Origin: Coprinellus micaceus
Lineage: Eukaryota > Basidiomycota > Agaricomycetes > Agaricales > Psathyrellaceae
Length of the DNA stretch: 64,000 nucleotides
NCBI GenBank assembly: GCA_951394405.1
Contig: OX596341.1
Coordinates: 1,364,001-1,428,000, forward strand
Direction of reading: 5' to 3'
A program made the position numbers and the translations under genes. This document shows, one piece after another, positions 21,315 through 32,900 of this stretch. A model generated the notes under the pieces. It did not search any database and was not told the DNA's origin. It saw only the letters and a list, made by a program, of their open reading frames with translations. Each line of letters begins with the position of its first letter. Position 1 is the first letter of the stretch.

Positions 21315-23588
21315 CTACAGATACCTCCTGGAGAACTTGGCGGACCTGGGAGACCTGGGCGCCTTGGAGGCCTGTGCAGTAGCGGCAGAGGACGAGGCCT
21401 TCGCAGCACCTGTTGATCCCTTGGAGGTTGCCTTGGAGGTTGCCGTTGGTGTTGCGGCAGGTGAACTGGCGGCACGGGAGCTTGAGGCTACAGATGTGCT
21501 AGCTGGGCTGGCTGTTGCGGAGGCGCTCGTGGTCTTGCCTGGCTTTCCGCCCTTGCCTCCCTTGGTGGTGGAGGAGGCGGCTGGGCTGGTGGAGGCAGAT
21601 GCCGTGCTGCTGGTAGCAGAACCCCCGGGCGCTGCGCTAGATGCGGTACTGGAAGCGCGGGCCGTTCCGGTCGACGTCACAGATCCAGAGACTGAAGCGG
21701 TCCCCGAGGCGGTGGCCGTTGCGGAGGTGGGGATGCTGGAGGAAGCAGGGAGCTCGGCATTGGGGTCAACGAGGTTGTTCCCCTTACCACCGTTCGTTCC
21801 AGGAAGAGGCTGGCCGGAGGTCGTCACAGTGAACTGAAGAAACGTCAGACAAAAATCAGACAGATGAGCACGAGAAGAAAGACATACATAGACGATGTCA
21901 TCGAGAGAACCGTGCTGGGCGACAGGGGCGATAACAGGCTGGTGATTGGAAGCGGCGTTGATAGATGCCAACCGGTAGAACCCAACGGGGAGACCCTCAG
22001 TCACATCGGCCGAGAGTTGGCCGTTCTGAGCTGCGTTGTTCAAGCCCTTGAAAAAGGCGAACTTCTTGGGATCGGTGGGGTTGGCCTGGTTGAGGGAGGT
22101 GAGCTTCTCCATGACGACGTGCGAGTGACCCTGGATCTGGCCACGGCCGTTCAGCTGCTGGGGAGCGGCAAAGTAGTTGGCCTGGGCATTGGTGAAGTGG
22201 CCAGCCTCCATGTTCTTGATGTTCATCACGACCTTGAAAGGGGTGTTCGCCTTGATAGTGGCAAAGTTAGGGGGGTTGACGAATTTGGAGGAGGGCATGT
22301 TGTCGATCGAGGGAATGGCGCCGATTGGGGTGGGATTGCAAGAGCCGGTCTGGATCTGCTTTCCATCGGTGATAGGGAGGTTGGGGACGGTCAGGCAGAA
22401 GTTGATGAAGTTGTTGGTCGAAGTCAAGGACCTGACTTGGCCATCGGCAGGGACGTCCTGGCCGTCATTGGCGAAACCCTTGGCAATGACTTTAGGATCG
22501 AGAGCTAAAGACAGCGTAAGTCGTTATTCGAGCGAGAAGAGGGTTGATGAACCCACTGAAGGAAGTTTGGGCGTTCCCTCCGTTGTTGTTGCCCGCGTTC
22601 CCTCCGTTATTGCCTGTATTTCCCCCGTTGTTACCTGCGTTCCCTCCGTTGTTGCCGCCCGTGTTCCCTCCGGTTGTTGTTGTTGTTCCCTCCGTTATTG
22701 CCTGCATTTCCGCCGTTGTTGTTGCCCCCTGTATTGCCTGGAGTGGCAGATGCAGTAACAGATGCAGTAGCCCGAGAAGTAGTTGTAGCAGCAGCTCGAG
22801 AAGTCGTCTTGGTGGCATTGTTGTTGTTCCCATTGCCATTCCCAGCACGAGTGGTGGCAGCAGCGCGGGAGGTCGTCGAAGTAGTCTTCGTGGCATTATT
22901 CCCATTGCCGTTCCCAGCACGAGTGGTAGCGGCAGCGCGGGAGGTGGTGGACACCGCCTTGGTGGCATTGTTGTTGTTTCCATTGCCGTTCCCGGCGCGA
23001 GTGGTAGCAGCTGCTCGGGATGTTGTTGACGTCTTGACGCCTACATACCAATATTTAGGCGCCGGTCAGGACGGGCGGAAGGGACGAATAGACTCACCGT
23101 TGTTGCCGTTATTCCCGTTGTTGGCCCCATTACCACCATTGTTGGCCCTGGTCGTAGTGGTAGCAGCTGCTGCCGTGGTTCTCGTTACTGCTGGCTTGTT
23201 TCCACCAGCACCTTGATCCGGGGGGACTTTGAGCGAGCTGCGCCGAGATGAAGAGATATTTGAACGACCTACCTGGCTTAATGCTGGCAGTAGCTCCAAG
23301 TCCAGGGGCTGTCGCCGTAACCACCACAGTTTGGGTTACAGTCGTGGGAGCCTAGGATCACGAGGAGTTAAGATGGAGGCAGGAGATCGAGGAGCTCCTA
23401 CTCACAGCACACGTCCCGACACTATTCGTCACGCTGGTGCTGGCGCCGGCACCGGCGCTGTTCTTGACCGGCTTGGGCTGACTACGCTTGAACTGGTTGA
23501 ACCCTCCGTGATTGCCAGGGACAGCCTCGACGGCATACGAGGTCAGGGCAAGGGAAAGGAAAGCAGCAAAGATGTGTTTGGAAAGCAT
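21315..23588 (-). CDS. Secreted basidiomycete protein of unknown function with Asn/Gly and TTSRAAATT repeats
   Basis: A signal peptide (MLSKHIFAAFLSLALTSYAVEA) is followed by small exons and a low-complexity region. That region has three tandem TTSRAAATTRAGNGNGNN units and many Asn-Gly repeats. The conserved domain starts near DPKVIAKGFANDGQDVPADG and contains STNNFINFCLTVPNLPITDG, TGSCNPTPIGAIPS, NMPSSKF, YFAAPQQLNGRGQIQGHSH and APVAQHGSLDDIVY. The C-terminal tail is Ser/Thr/Ala-rich, ending SAKFSRRYL. I recall that many basidiomycete genomes carry this family, often mislabelled 'ribosomal protein s17', which the extracellular architecture does not support. Probably cell-wall associated; no catalytic residues are known to me. 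The repeat region splits over several small introns and its exact splicing is uncertain. Confidence 0.75.
22803..23036 (-). repeat. Three in-frame tandem repeats encoding TTSRAAATTRAGNGNGNN(NN)ATK
   Basis: Three direct units of about 70-80 bases inside the secreted-protein gene; on the plus strand they share GCACGAGTGGT and CGGGAGGT blocks. Units differ in the number of Asn codons. A fourth, shortened unit follows (TTSRAAATTTSR). They lie next to irregular NNGGN repeats from 22560 to 22735. Confidence 0.75.
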
Positions 23589-23850
23589 TTTGAACTATAT
23601 GGAATTATTCTGAATCGGTTGCTTCAAGGAATGTCGAAAAAGAATGTGTCGGCTGGATGCTTGGGGACTATCAAAGTTCTTCAGCGCCTGCGAAGTGGAA
23701 AGAAAACGACACCAGTGTCGGGCGATCGTCGTCTTATGGCGCACTAGGCGTCGTCCTGGGGGGAACAAGAAAGGGAAGAGAAACGAAACAGCGAAACACG
23801 GAGAAGATGAAGGTCGAAAAGGAAGGTGGGCATCCCACCGTCTGAAGCCT

Positions 23851-23857
23851 CTTTATA
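23851..23857 (-). promoter_or_regulatory. Possible TATA box of the secreted-protein gene
   Basis: TATAAAG on the minus strand, about 263 bp upstream of the ATG at 23588, so a longish leader would be implied. Confidence 0.3.
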
Positions 23858-24034
23858 TTGGTCCCTGATATCCCTTCCTGTTCGGGTACATCACCCCTCT
23901 GTCGACAACATCAAGACGTGCCGGCCGCTCGTTGCCAGGCGGTCTGGCGAGCATCGGAGACAGAGGGGGTGGAACCAGAGATTATCTTGTGTACACCCTG
24001 CTAGGGGTCTTCTGAAGCTTATTCCGCTGTGCTT

Positions 24035-25261
24035 CTATACCTGCTTCTCTACATAACCCTCTATCGGTATTGTATTCCAGGTGTAGCCCCCTGCCTCAGA
24101 ACGCACATCGAATTGGCCATCGGTCCACCGTCTTACGGACTCGGGCGACGGATACATCTGCCCATCTCGGTTGCAACCTGCCTCGGTGGTTATTTGGACC
24201 GTCCTCGAGGGCGTCGCAAAGTGCCTGTTTGCCGGTTCCCACCACCGAAGCGTGCCGCCTCGTAGTATTGGAGGAGACATCGAGGCGCTGAACGGCCTTC
24301 GATGAAGGAAGCCCAACTTGCTGATCACCAAGGAAATCGGCTCGTACAGTTTCCCTAAGATCTTGGCCGAAGATAGGATGATGTATGCCGCCTCCATTGT
24401 TGTCCTATTTGGCCTGAGAGAACGGCTATTCCAAATCGTTTTCGCACACGTTGGTGTCCGCGAACTCCCAACGGTGACTGACCCTTGAAGCTGATAGTAG
24501 TTAGGTGTCGACGCTGCCATACGTCACCAGTTTATTTGCCTCTCCCCCGAGCCCGCGGATGGGCCTCATGAGCCTCGTCGCGGGGCTGCATGATATCGAT
24601 GATCCTGGATGGTCTTTCCCATGGATACGGACAAATGATACATAGGCCTTCGCTGACAGTGCTCGCAACGAATTTGTGGCCTTGTGAGGAGGTGTTGAGG
24701 GGAGGCTACTGGTTGGCAGCCAGTTGCTGCTTCTTGGATTTCGATTTGTGTACAACAAGGAAGACCAAGCCGGGTGGAAAGCGACCGGCGCTCAGGTGGC
24801 CTATCGAGGGACACACAACCGCATTGGGGTGGTATATGTGAGGAAATGTATCTCGAGGAACAAGAGCGTGTTCTAAATATAAGCTTGCTCACCATGAGCT
24901 CCGCTCCCATTGCCTTTCTGCCATTCTGAGGGTTAGGCGCCCGTCGGCGTCTGCCGAGTTGGCGCGGTGGGCGCTAATCCTACACTCTGCTTCCCATCCA
25001 GGTCCAAGCGTATACCGGGGATCAACGACTCCAGCCTTACCATGATAGCCATGCTATCAAGAGTAGGGTAGACAGTACCCAGATATCCCCTTTCACGAGA
25101 CATACATGGACGACCTTGAACAAGTTGACGGCCGATCGATTCCATGTGTGCCTGGCGATCCGTCGTTCATTTCTATTAAGCTCCACCCTCATGTAAGGAT
25201 CTTCCCAACCGTATTCAAGAACGAGGATTCTGAAGTCTCCAAAGCCATCGTTGCTTAGCAT
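24035..25261 (-). pseudogene. Possible decayed or unmodelled minus-strand gene
   Basis: Several minus-strand frames look protein-like: MLSNDGFGDFRILVLEYGWE near 25261, then KLYEPISLVISKLGFLHRRP and SVRRWTDGQFDVRSEAGGYT, ending at 24035. I could not connect them with clean introns, and stops interrupt the middle (about 24.5-25.0 kb). This may be a real gene with splice sites I missed or a decayed one. No family recognised. The remainder of 23.6-25.4 kb shows nothing else supportable. Confidence 0.2.
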
Positions 25262-25396
25262 CTCTCGTTATATTCATTACGTGCCTCAGGGGCGTGCCAT
25301 CTAATCTCGGGAACAGTTTTGATTGACCGCTCGATTACGTTTGTGGATGAGATTGAATTCATTTCCCTTTCCCTACAAGTACATAAGACAGCGACG

Positions 25397-27170
25397 ATGA
25401 GTCGACGATCGTCAGGGACCCGAACGCCTCCATCTTCCTCCCAATTCGCATACCCATCCGATATCTACTCGCTGGATGAAGAGCAGCTCTATACCATTTC
25501 AGCAGCACTCGTAACCGACCCCGACATGCATTCAACACGTAACCTCGACGACGTCCCCGAGGAAGGGCAATCAAACGCGGGGATGTACATGAACAGGAGC
25601 GCGGCAAGCTCAGCGAGCACCTTTCACGCAGCGCCAGGACCAGCGTCAGCAACGATACCAGGACTAGTGGGGAGTGGGAGTGGAAGCGGACGAAGTACGC
25701 CCATACCAGGAGCACAAGGGGGCGTTGTACAATCGTCAAGACCACGGAGGGCAGCCAGCAGCCGGACAATGGGTCACAAAGCCTCGAACGAGCAGTTACA
25801 GACGGCGCCAGGGAGCGGGAACGGGAGTGGTGGCAGCAGTGCGAACGGTCATGGGAGCGTACGGCGAACCGGCTCGACAGCCTCAGGCTTGTCCAAGACC
25901 ACGACGACGCGGTTACGATCAGATAACCAGCAATTGCCGAGATATAGGAGCATTCCAAGGTTACCCCATGATAAGGAGGCACCTCCTGCACCAACGACGG
26001 GGATGTACTGGAGTCGAGCGCCTGCGTGGGGCGCGATGCCCACTCGACAGCTGAGGTCGCTCTCAGCAACGCTGGTGGACACGGTGGTATGGATCATTGG
26101 GGGAAACGAGGACAAAGATCGGTCGAGGGACATCTACTGCTTTGATACAGGTGCGCCCCAATTTGCTGGATCTCGCTCCTTCCAAGCTCATGCTCGTGTA
26201 GAGACGATGCAGTGGTCACATCCAGATACAGTGGGCGATATACCACCTCCCTGTCGCGCCCACACGGCCACCCTGGTTGATAACAAGAAGATCGTCGTCT
26301 ACGGTGGTGGCTTGGGGTCGATATACCACGATACAGTCTATATCCTGGACGTAGCGACTCGCAGATGGACGCAACCAGCTATCCTCGACGGCCCACGCCC
26401 CGCGGAACGACGCGCACACACATCAGGATACTACGACGGCAAGCTCTGGATATTCGGCGGTGGGAACGGCATGCGGGCTTTAGACGATCTATGGACACTA
26501 TCCCTGGGCCCAAACCAGAACGGCGTCGAAGGTCCCGACAAGAAACGCGGGCTGAAGTGGGAGGAGATGGTGACGACTGGCCGGAAACCTGGTCGAAGAG
26601 GGTACCACACGTCGAGCTTCATCGGGAACAAAATGGTCACCGTCGGGGGTAGCGATGGAAAGGACTGCTTTACGGATATCTGGATATTGAACCTTGGTAT
26701 GTCTATTTCTTCTGGATGTGCATGCTGTGCTGACAGCCCCCAGATACCTTGGCTTGGACCTGCATTATACCACAACCGCCCAACGCTGTCTACAAGCGCC
26801 TCTCTCACTCCGCCACTGTCGTTGGCTCATACGTTTTCATCATTGGGGGCCACAACGGAGAAGAGTATACCTCTGACGTTCTCCTTCTCAACCTCGGTGC
26901 GTACCTTCCCATCCGTTGTATCCTCGTGGCATGCTTCGTGGACTAACTGGCCCATGCCCTGCAGTGAGTCTACAATTTGAGCCCCGGACTATCTACGGGC
27001 GACCGTTCAGCGTGCGCGGTAACCACGCAACAGTTCTGGCGGACAGCCGTGTATTCCTCTTTGGAGGGTTCAACGGCCAGACAGCCTATGAGGACGTCTA
27101 TATCCTTGACTTGTCGACATACGCGTATCTTCCTCAGGTCACCAGCTTCACTATGGACACGGAATTGTAA
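25397..27170 (+). CDS. Kelch-repeat beta-propeller protein
   Basis: Start chosen at the ATG at 25397 (MSRRSSGTRTPPSSSQF), although an in-frame ATG lies at 25319. A Ser/Gly-rich disordered N-terminus of about 200 residues precedes six kelch units. Their signature pairs are VVWIIGGNEDKDRSRDIYCF, VVYGGGLGSIYHDTVYILDV, LWIFGGGNGMRALDDLWTL, MVTVGGSDGKDCFTDIWIL, VFIIGGHNGEEYTSDVLLL and VFLFGGFNGQTAYEDVYIL. Three GT-AG introns at about 26152, 26700 and 26896 join in phase. Six blades would make one closed propeller for protein binding. Fungal relatives include cell-polarity proteins such as Tea1 and Ral2, but there is no long coiled coil here, so the role is not assigned. Intracellular; no signal peptide. 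Confidence 0.85.
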
Positions 27171-29094
27171 ACGCTCTGAGGGCGATATACCACCTTGGAA
27201 TTGTTATACCGTGTGCAAAGTATGATTGACCGACCCGGTGCAGCACGACGTATTATCAGGTACGTAGGCATATGCGCCACCTGCCGCTTGATACCGATAG
27301 TCCCTCTGTCCACATTACGCCCCTGTGGAACTTGGAACTAACACTACAGGCCGACGATATCTGCCCAATCCCCGAGCGAAGAGGGTCACTATCGGATGGG
27401 GGGCGGGGTGGTCGTCCGGCTTCGGTACCACTGCAAAACAAACAAAATCTCCTCCAATTCGAATGGCTTCCCCAAGCCCGTCAGTTGTCACAGTAATTGC
27501 CACACGACCGGGTACGATAACTACGAGGGCGGAGTTGGCACGCTCGGTTCGTCAATGCCTGCCTTGTGTCGTTCTCCCTGTTGGAATTGGCTTCAACTAG
27601 AGTGTCCCCCAACATCCACCCTTTTCAGCGCTCAATGTTGGGAGGTCGAGCTTGAGAAGAAGCATTCTTAAAGTTTGAACGCATCATCATGCGTCCTTTC
27701 CTCCCGGTCTTCTCTCCCTATATATTCTGACTTACAAGTCAGAACAGGGCTCGACGACAGGTTCAGAATACCGGCAGTGAAAATCGATCCACCCAGTGGT
27801 TCGATAACATCTTCCTTGTTTTCTGTACTTGAATATCCATTCATTCAAACGACTTAGGCCGAGGTCAGTCCTCGTTTCGGGCAATATCGTCGAACTGGTA
27901 GGGTGGGCTCGTCGACCGTAGAAGCACCAGGTTGCCGACAAGTGCTTCGCAGTAGGTGTACCTCTGCTTGAGAACGAAGGATAGACGACTCGGAGTAAAT
28001 GGGCTTGGTGATGGCTTTATCTGGGAGTGCCTCTTCTCACGATAACTTTGAGCAGGAAGATGTCAGGTGGGAGTTCGAGGTTAGATCAGTCCACCCGTTG
28101 GGCAAGAGTCATCGGACCGGCGCGTTGGCGCCTGACATTTAGCCTTGAGTTCGGGCCTCTCTCATGCTACTATTCGTGTTATCACTTCACCTCCACCCCC
28201 TCCCACACCGGGTTTAAAAGATCCCCTCACTCGGTCTCCTTTTCCAAGACGATGGCACCGGCTGAAGGGTCCACATTACGGAGCCCAGATGACTCTGCTA
28301 CGCTACTTTAAGTTTGAACAGGCAATATTCTACCTCCAGTGAGCCGGATATTTTCCGTCGCTGTGGGATTGCAATGTTGGACTGTACCTGTGGTTTTACG
28401 ATATCGTAGGTTGTACGGACTGTCATTTGTGGTTTGGGCGCTTAAGTTGATGGCAAGCGCCATTGACAGAAGTGCAAGGACTCTTGGTCTTCACCGCTCC
28501 ATTACCTTGTTTGATACAGCGCATATGCAATTCACCGAATTGGAATCTGACAAAAGGGTCCTCGTCTTATTTGCCGTCGGTCTTTGGAAACTACCCAAAT
28601 GTCCGAGCACTATAGCAACCTCCCCTGAGCAGATTCTGGCTGGCGCGGGCAAACTCAAATCCAATCCATTTCCCTCTTTGGTCATGAATTCGACACCGGC
28701 CTGCGCTCGGGGTTCGTCCTTGACTGCCTCCTGCACTTTTGGACAGGGCACCCACAATTGCGGCAACAACCGAGTCGGCAGCGAGAGATCATTCCGCGTG
28801 CCAGATTTAGTGCGCGCTTGGCGTTGCTCGCCACCATGATGATGTGGGGAAGGACCATGAAGCGTGCCAGTGCTGCCGGTGAGCTCACCGTTGCTCTCTT
28901 TCCCCTTCCTTCGACTTCCCTTGCTCGCTTCTTGGAGCTTCTTTGATCCTTACTCGTACGATATAATACCTGCATGATAATAGTCTGACCTCTTGTTTTC
29001 TCTCTAACCAGAGCGTTGACCCTCGAAATACGGGCTATTCTCCCCTGCGCTGAAGACCGGATACAACCCTAGACCCTTCAGAGGACGTTCACCC
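27171..29094. other. Intergenic, no gene supported
   Basis: About 1.9 kb. A TTTAAAAG element at about 28204 precedes a short frame (MAPAEGSTLRSPDDSATLL, 28251-28311) that stops almost at once. A few longer frames in both directions at 28.3-29.0 kb lack domains or splice structure. They may be decayed genes or UTR sequence. Confidence 0.4.
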
Positions 29095-32000
29095 ATGGCC
29101 CACTCAAGACGAAGAGTCTGGAGCAACCTCGCTCTGTTCCTCGCCATTGCGAGCAGCTCTGTGCTGGCGCAGATCGTGCAACTTGGACCTGGCGAAAGCT
29201 CGGGGGAATCAACCACCATTAGCCAGGAGCCGACTGTGACGACCACTGACTCGATTGCTACCTCGGCGGCGGCGGCGACGACGACCACAGCTGACGAAGC
29301 AGTGAAAACAGTGCCGGTGTACCAGATACCCCTCGAGCCAGCCGCTTTCGAACCCTTCCCCATACCCGCTGAATCCTCGATACCCGGGGTGTTCGCGAAC
29401 ACCAACCCTGCTGATCCACCGCCGGTAGGCCTCCACGTATTCTAAAGGAAGAACGAACTCTTGACTGAATATAGGTCGGCTCGAGGGTGATACCCAACTT
29501 TGGACCAGCATGGGCTACAGCGTACGAGAAGGCCAAAGCTAAAGTCCGTTCAGTCGCTTCTGGTCGACTCCACGCTTACGGCCAATGTACAGATCGCCAA
29601 CTTCAGTCTAGAAGAGAAGGTTAACGTTACCACTGGTGTGGGTTGGATGAATGGAAGATGTGTTGTGAGTATTTCATTGCAGTTGTAACCTCCCTTCTAA
29701 GCCATTTTCAGGGAAATGTACCTTCTATTCCCATAGATTATGACCCCAGTAACCCAGAGCACGTCGAGAAGGGATACCCAGGTTTATGCCTGGAAGACTC
29801 TCCCCTAGGTGTTCGCTTTGCCGATTTCGTCAGCGCCTTCCCAGCAGGGATCAATGCTGCTGCTTCGTAGGTCAGCCGACTGGTTTCATGAGCATTTTTC
29901 ATTGATTATTGTCAGGTGGAACCGTCACCTCATGCGACTGCGAGGGCTCTCGATGGGTCAGCAGTTCAAAGGGAAAGGAGTCCATATTGCCCTCGGCCCG
30001 ATGATGAATATGGGACGCGTTGCAGCCGGAGGGAGGAACTGGGAAGGCTTCGGTGGTGATCCTTTCCTGGCAGGGGAGGCGGCATACGAGACTGTACTGG
30101 GATTGCAGCAGGGCGGAACCCAAGCATGCGCTAAACATCTTATCAATAAGTAAGTCTGTCGGTTCATTTGTGATGAACGTGCTAACCATCTGGAATTAAG
30201 CGAGCAAGAACACAAGCGTTCCCTCTCCAGCTCCGACGTTGACGACAGGACTCAGCATGAGGTGTACCTCCATCCGTTCTTGAGGAGTATTATGGCCGGA
30301 GCTGCTACCATTATGTGCAGCTACAGTAAGTCCTGCTCCATCTCGTAACAAACGAATATCTCCTCACCCCACTCAAGACCTGATCAACGGCACTTACGCT
30401 TGTGAAAACAACAAGATTCAGAACGAAATTGTGAAAGGGGAGCTCGGATTTCAAGGGCGTAAGTCTAAACCCGGATTGCCTCGATTTGCTCTACCGTTGC
30501 TGATGATTACTTAGAGATTTTGTCGGATTGGGGGGCGTGCGTGTCTATCACCACTTGATGCAAGCTTGCGACCACTAACTTGAACCCCCTTTGGTTTGGC
30601 AGTCACCATTCGACCATGGCTGCGATGGCTGGCCTCGACGTGAGCGCAATAGTCATTATTAATTATTGTTCGGCCGCTTACCCTAACATGGCATGTAGAT
30701 GTCCATGCCGGGAGACGTCACCTTCAGCAGCGGCACATCTTGGTGGGGCAAGGCCCTCGTTGATTTCGTCCAGAATGGGACCATCCCTGAAGCTCGTGTG
30801 GATGATATGGGTGAGCATCATACTGTCGCTCGGTGGACTACACTCTAACCTTCTTGGTATAGCGACCCGTATCCTCGCAGGCTACTACCTCCTACAGCAG
30901 GACTCCACTTCCTTCCCTCCCGTCAACTTTGATGCCTTCAAACCGGACGATCAAGACCTTAACGACCACATCGATGTGCAGACCGACGCCCACGAGGAGC
31001 TTGTTCGTGATCTCGGTTCGGCTAGCGTCGTTCTCCTGAAGAATGAAAAGGGCGCTTTGCCTTTGGGCGGAAACTCCGTCAACAGCGGAAAAGCTGAGAG
31101 GGATATTGTTTTAGTTGGCAGCGACGCAGGTCCAGGAAGGATGGGACCGAACCAGTTCGCAGATCAGGGTGGCTCAGATGGTATTTTGGCCATGGGTTGG
31201 GGCTCCGGGACGGCAAACTTCACTTACCTCGTTACGGTAAGGATCTTACCCCTGGCTCAAACCGCACCTTCTCACTTACCAATTGTGCCATAGCCGGTGG
31301 ACGCGATCCAACGTCGTGCTCGCAAGACCCGTACCTCAGTCTCCTGGATCCTCGATGACTTCAACCTTCCCCGCGCGGGCAACATGGCACGCTTCAAGTC
31401 GGCCGCGCTTGTTTTCATCGCTAGCGACTCCGGGGAAGAGTACATCACCGTTGACGGCAACATCGGAGATCGCAAGAACCTCACTGCCTGGCATGGAGGG
31501 GACGACCTCGTCTTGGCTGTTGCGGCGCAGAATAACAATACCATTGTCGTGGTAAACTCTGTTGGGCCGATTATTGTTGACAAATGGATTGAGCACCAGA
31601 ATGTAACTGCAGTGGTCTGGGCGGGTTTGCAGGGCAATGAGGCCGGGACGGCGATTGCTGATATCCTGTATGGGGTGTGGAATCCTAGTGGGAAGCTGCC
31701 GTATACGATTGCGAAGGCTGAGGCGGATTACCTCCCTATCGCGAGGGGAGACGAAGCGCCACGGGAGATCCTCAAGATTGACTATACCGAAGGCTTGGAG
31801 ATTGACTATAGGTACTTTGATGCTGTAAGTCCTCCGCACATTCAGACGTCTTATATTCTGACCGACTTCCTTCAGAAAAATATCACTCCTCGTTACGAGT
31901 TCGGATTCGGTCTCAGCTACACAACGTTCGAATACAGCCAGTTGTCGATTCGGAAGGTCAACGATGTTGTGGGCAGCGACGGGGAGTTGGTGAAAGCTTG

Positions 32001-32486
32001 GGATGAGGGGAAGGCGACGCCTCAGACCCCCGGTATCTCGCGAGCCTTCTGGTGCGTGTCTTGCGGCCCTTCCCTCAATTGGGACCTAGATACTGATATG
32101 AATACCTCTGTAGGCTCCATCGCCCCGCGTACGATGTAGCCTTCACAGTGAAGAACACAGGCGCTGTATACGGCGGAGACGTGAGTGCTAGAACCTTCTC
32201 TTGAGCTCAAGTTATTCAGCTCTTTTTGCCTCAGATTCCCCAAGTCTACCTCCACCTTCCCACCTCTGCTCGGGCTCCCCCTTCCGTCCTGAAAGGCTTC
32301 ACCAACGTCGAGCTCCGCCCAGGCCAGACTAAACGCGTCACCATCCCCTTGTCGAGGTACGATCTAAGCATTTGGGATGCTGCTGGGCAGGGATGGAGGA
32401 AGGCGAACGCAGATGGAGGATCTGTCGGGTTGAGTGTCGGCCAGAGTAGCAGGAAGTTCAAGATCAACGGAAACGTCCCTCTTTAG
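29095..32486 (+). CDS. Secreted GH3 beta-glucosidase
   Basis: The product is a glycoside hydrolase family 3 enzyme that releases glucose from beta-linked oligosaccharides such as cellobiose. It has a signal peptide (NLALFLAIASSSVLAQ) and a Thr/Ser-rich linker. The N-terminal barrel shows GWMNGRC, GYPGLCLEDSPLGVRF, GGRNWEGFGGDPFL and KHLINNEQEHKR. The catalytic nucleophile is the Asp of LSDWGA, split by an intron from the preceding Gln. The second domain has SVVLLKNEKGALPL, VWAGLQGNEAG and SGKLPYTI. A fibronectin-III-like C-terminal domain has FGFGLSYTTFEYS and GDIPQVYLHLP. About ten short introns all join in phase. No inactivating change is visible. It lies upstream of two GH16 genes, but all have separate promoters. 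Confidence 0.92.
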
Positions 32487-32900
32487 GACGGCGGGTCGTT
32501 ATCAAAGACCATCCAGGACAGTAGTTACGCACGGACGATTTTTTTTGCTTATGTATTGCTACCAGAATCGCATTGCACGTTGAGGAGAGCTCAAGGGTGC
32601 GGTCGAGGAGGACTTCGCGCGGTCATGTGGTCGGCATTTGCCGAACTTGCCATCAGAGCTTAAGCGCCCACCCATGTGGCCCCCTAAGCACGGAACAGCC
32701 GCTGGAGGGAAATGACGAGCAATCGTGATAGCAACCGGATGGCCCCAATGGTGTGTGTAAGATAGGTCGGGAGAGCTGCTACTGGACGAGGCCTCACCAG
32801 ACGCAAAGCATTGGAACAACAATTAGTGGTCGACACAACATGATATTATACAGGTACGAGCTCGTGAGCAAATAAGTTATCTAAAACAGTCACCCTGCAA
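32487..32900. other. Intergenic between convergent genes
   Basis: About 410 bases forming the 3' flanks of the GH3 gene and the first GH16 gene. No ORF supported. Confidence 0.55.

Noticed and set aside
21295..22508. Plus-strand Ala/Val/Glu-rich frames
   Set aside because: Antisense to the Ser/Thr/Ala-rich tail and conserved domain of the minus-strand secreted protein.
25359..26133. Minus-strand frames opposite the kelch gene
   Set aside because: The plus strand carries a recognisable kelch propeller with in-phase introns; the minus frames have no domain.
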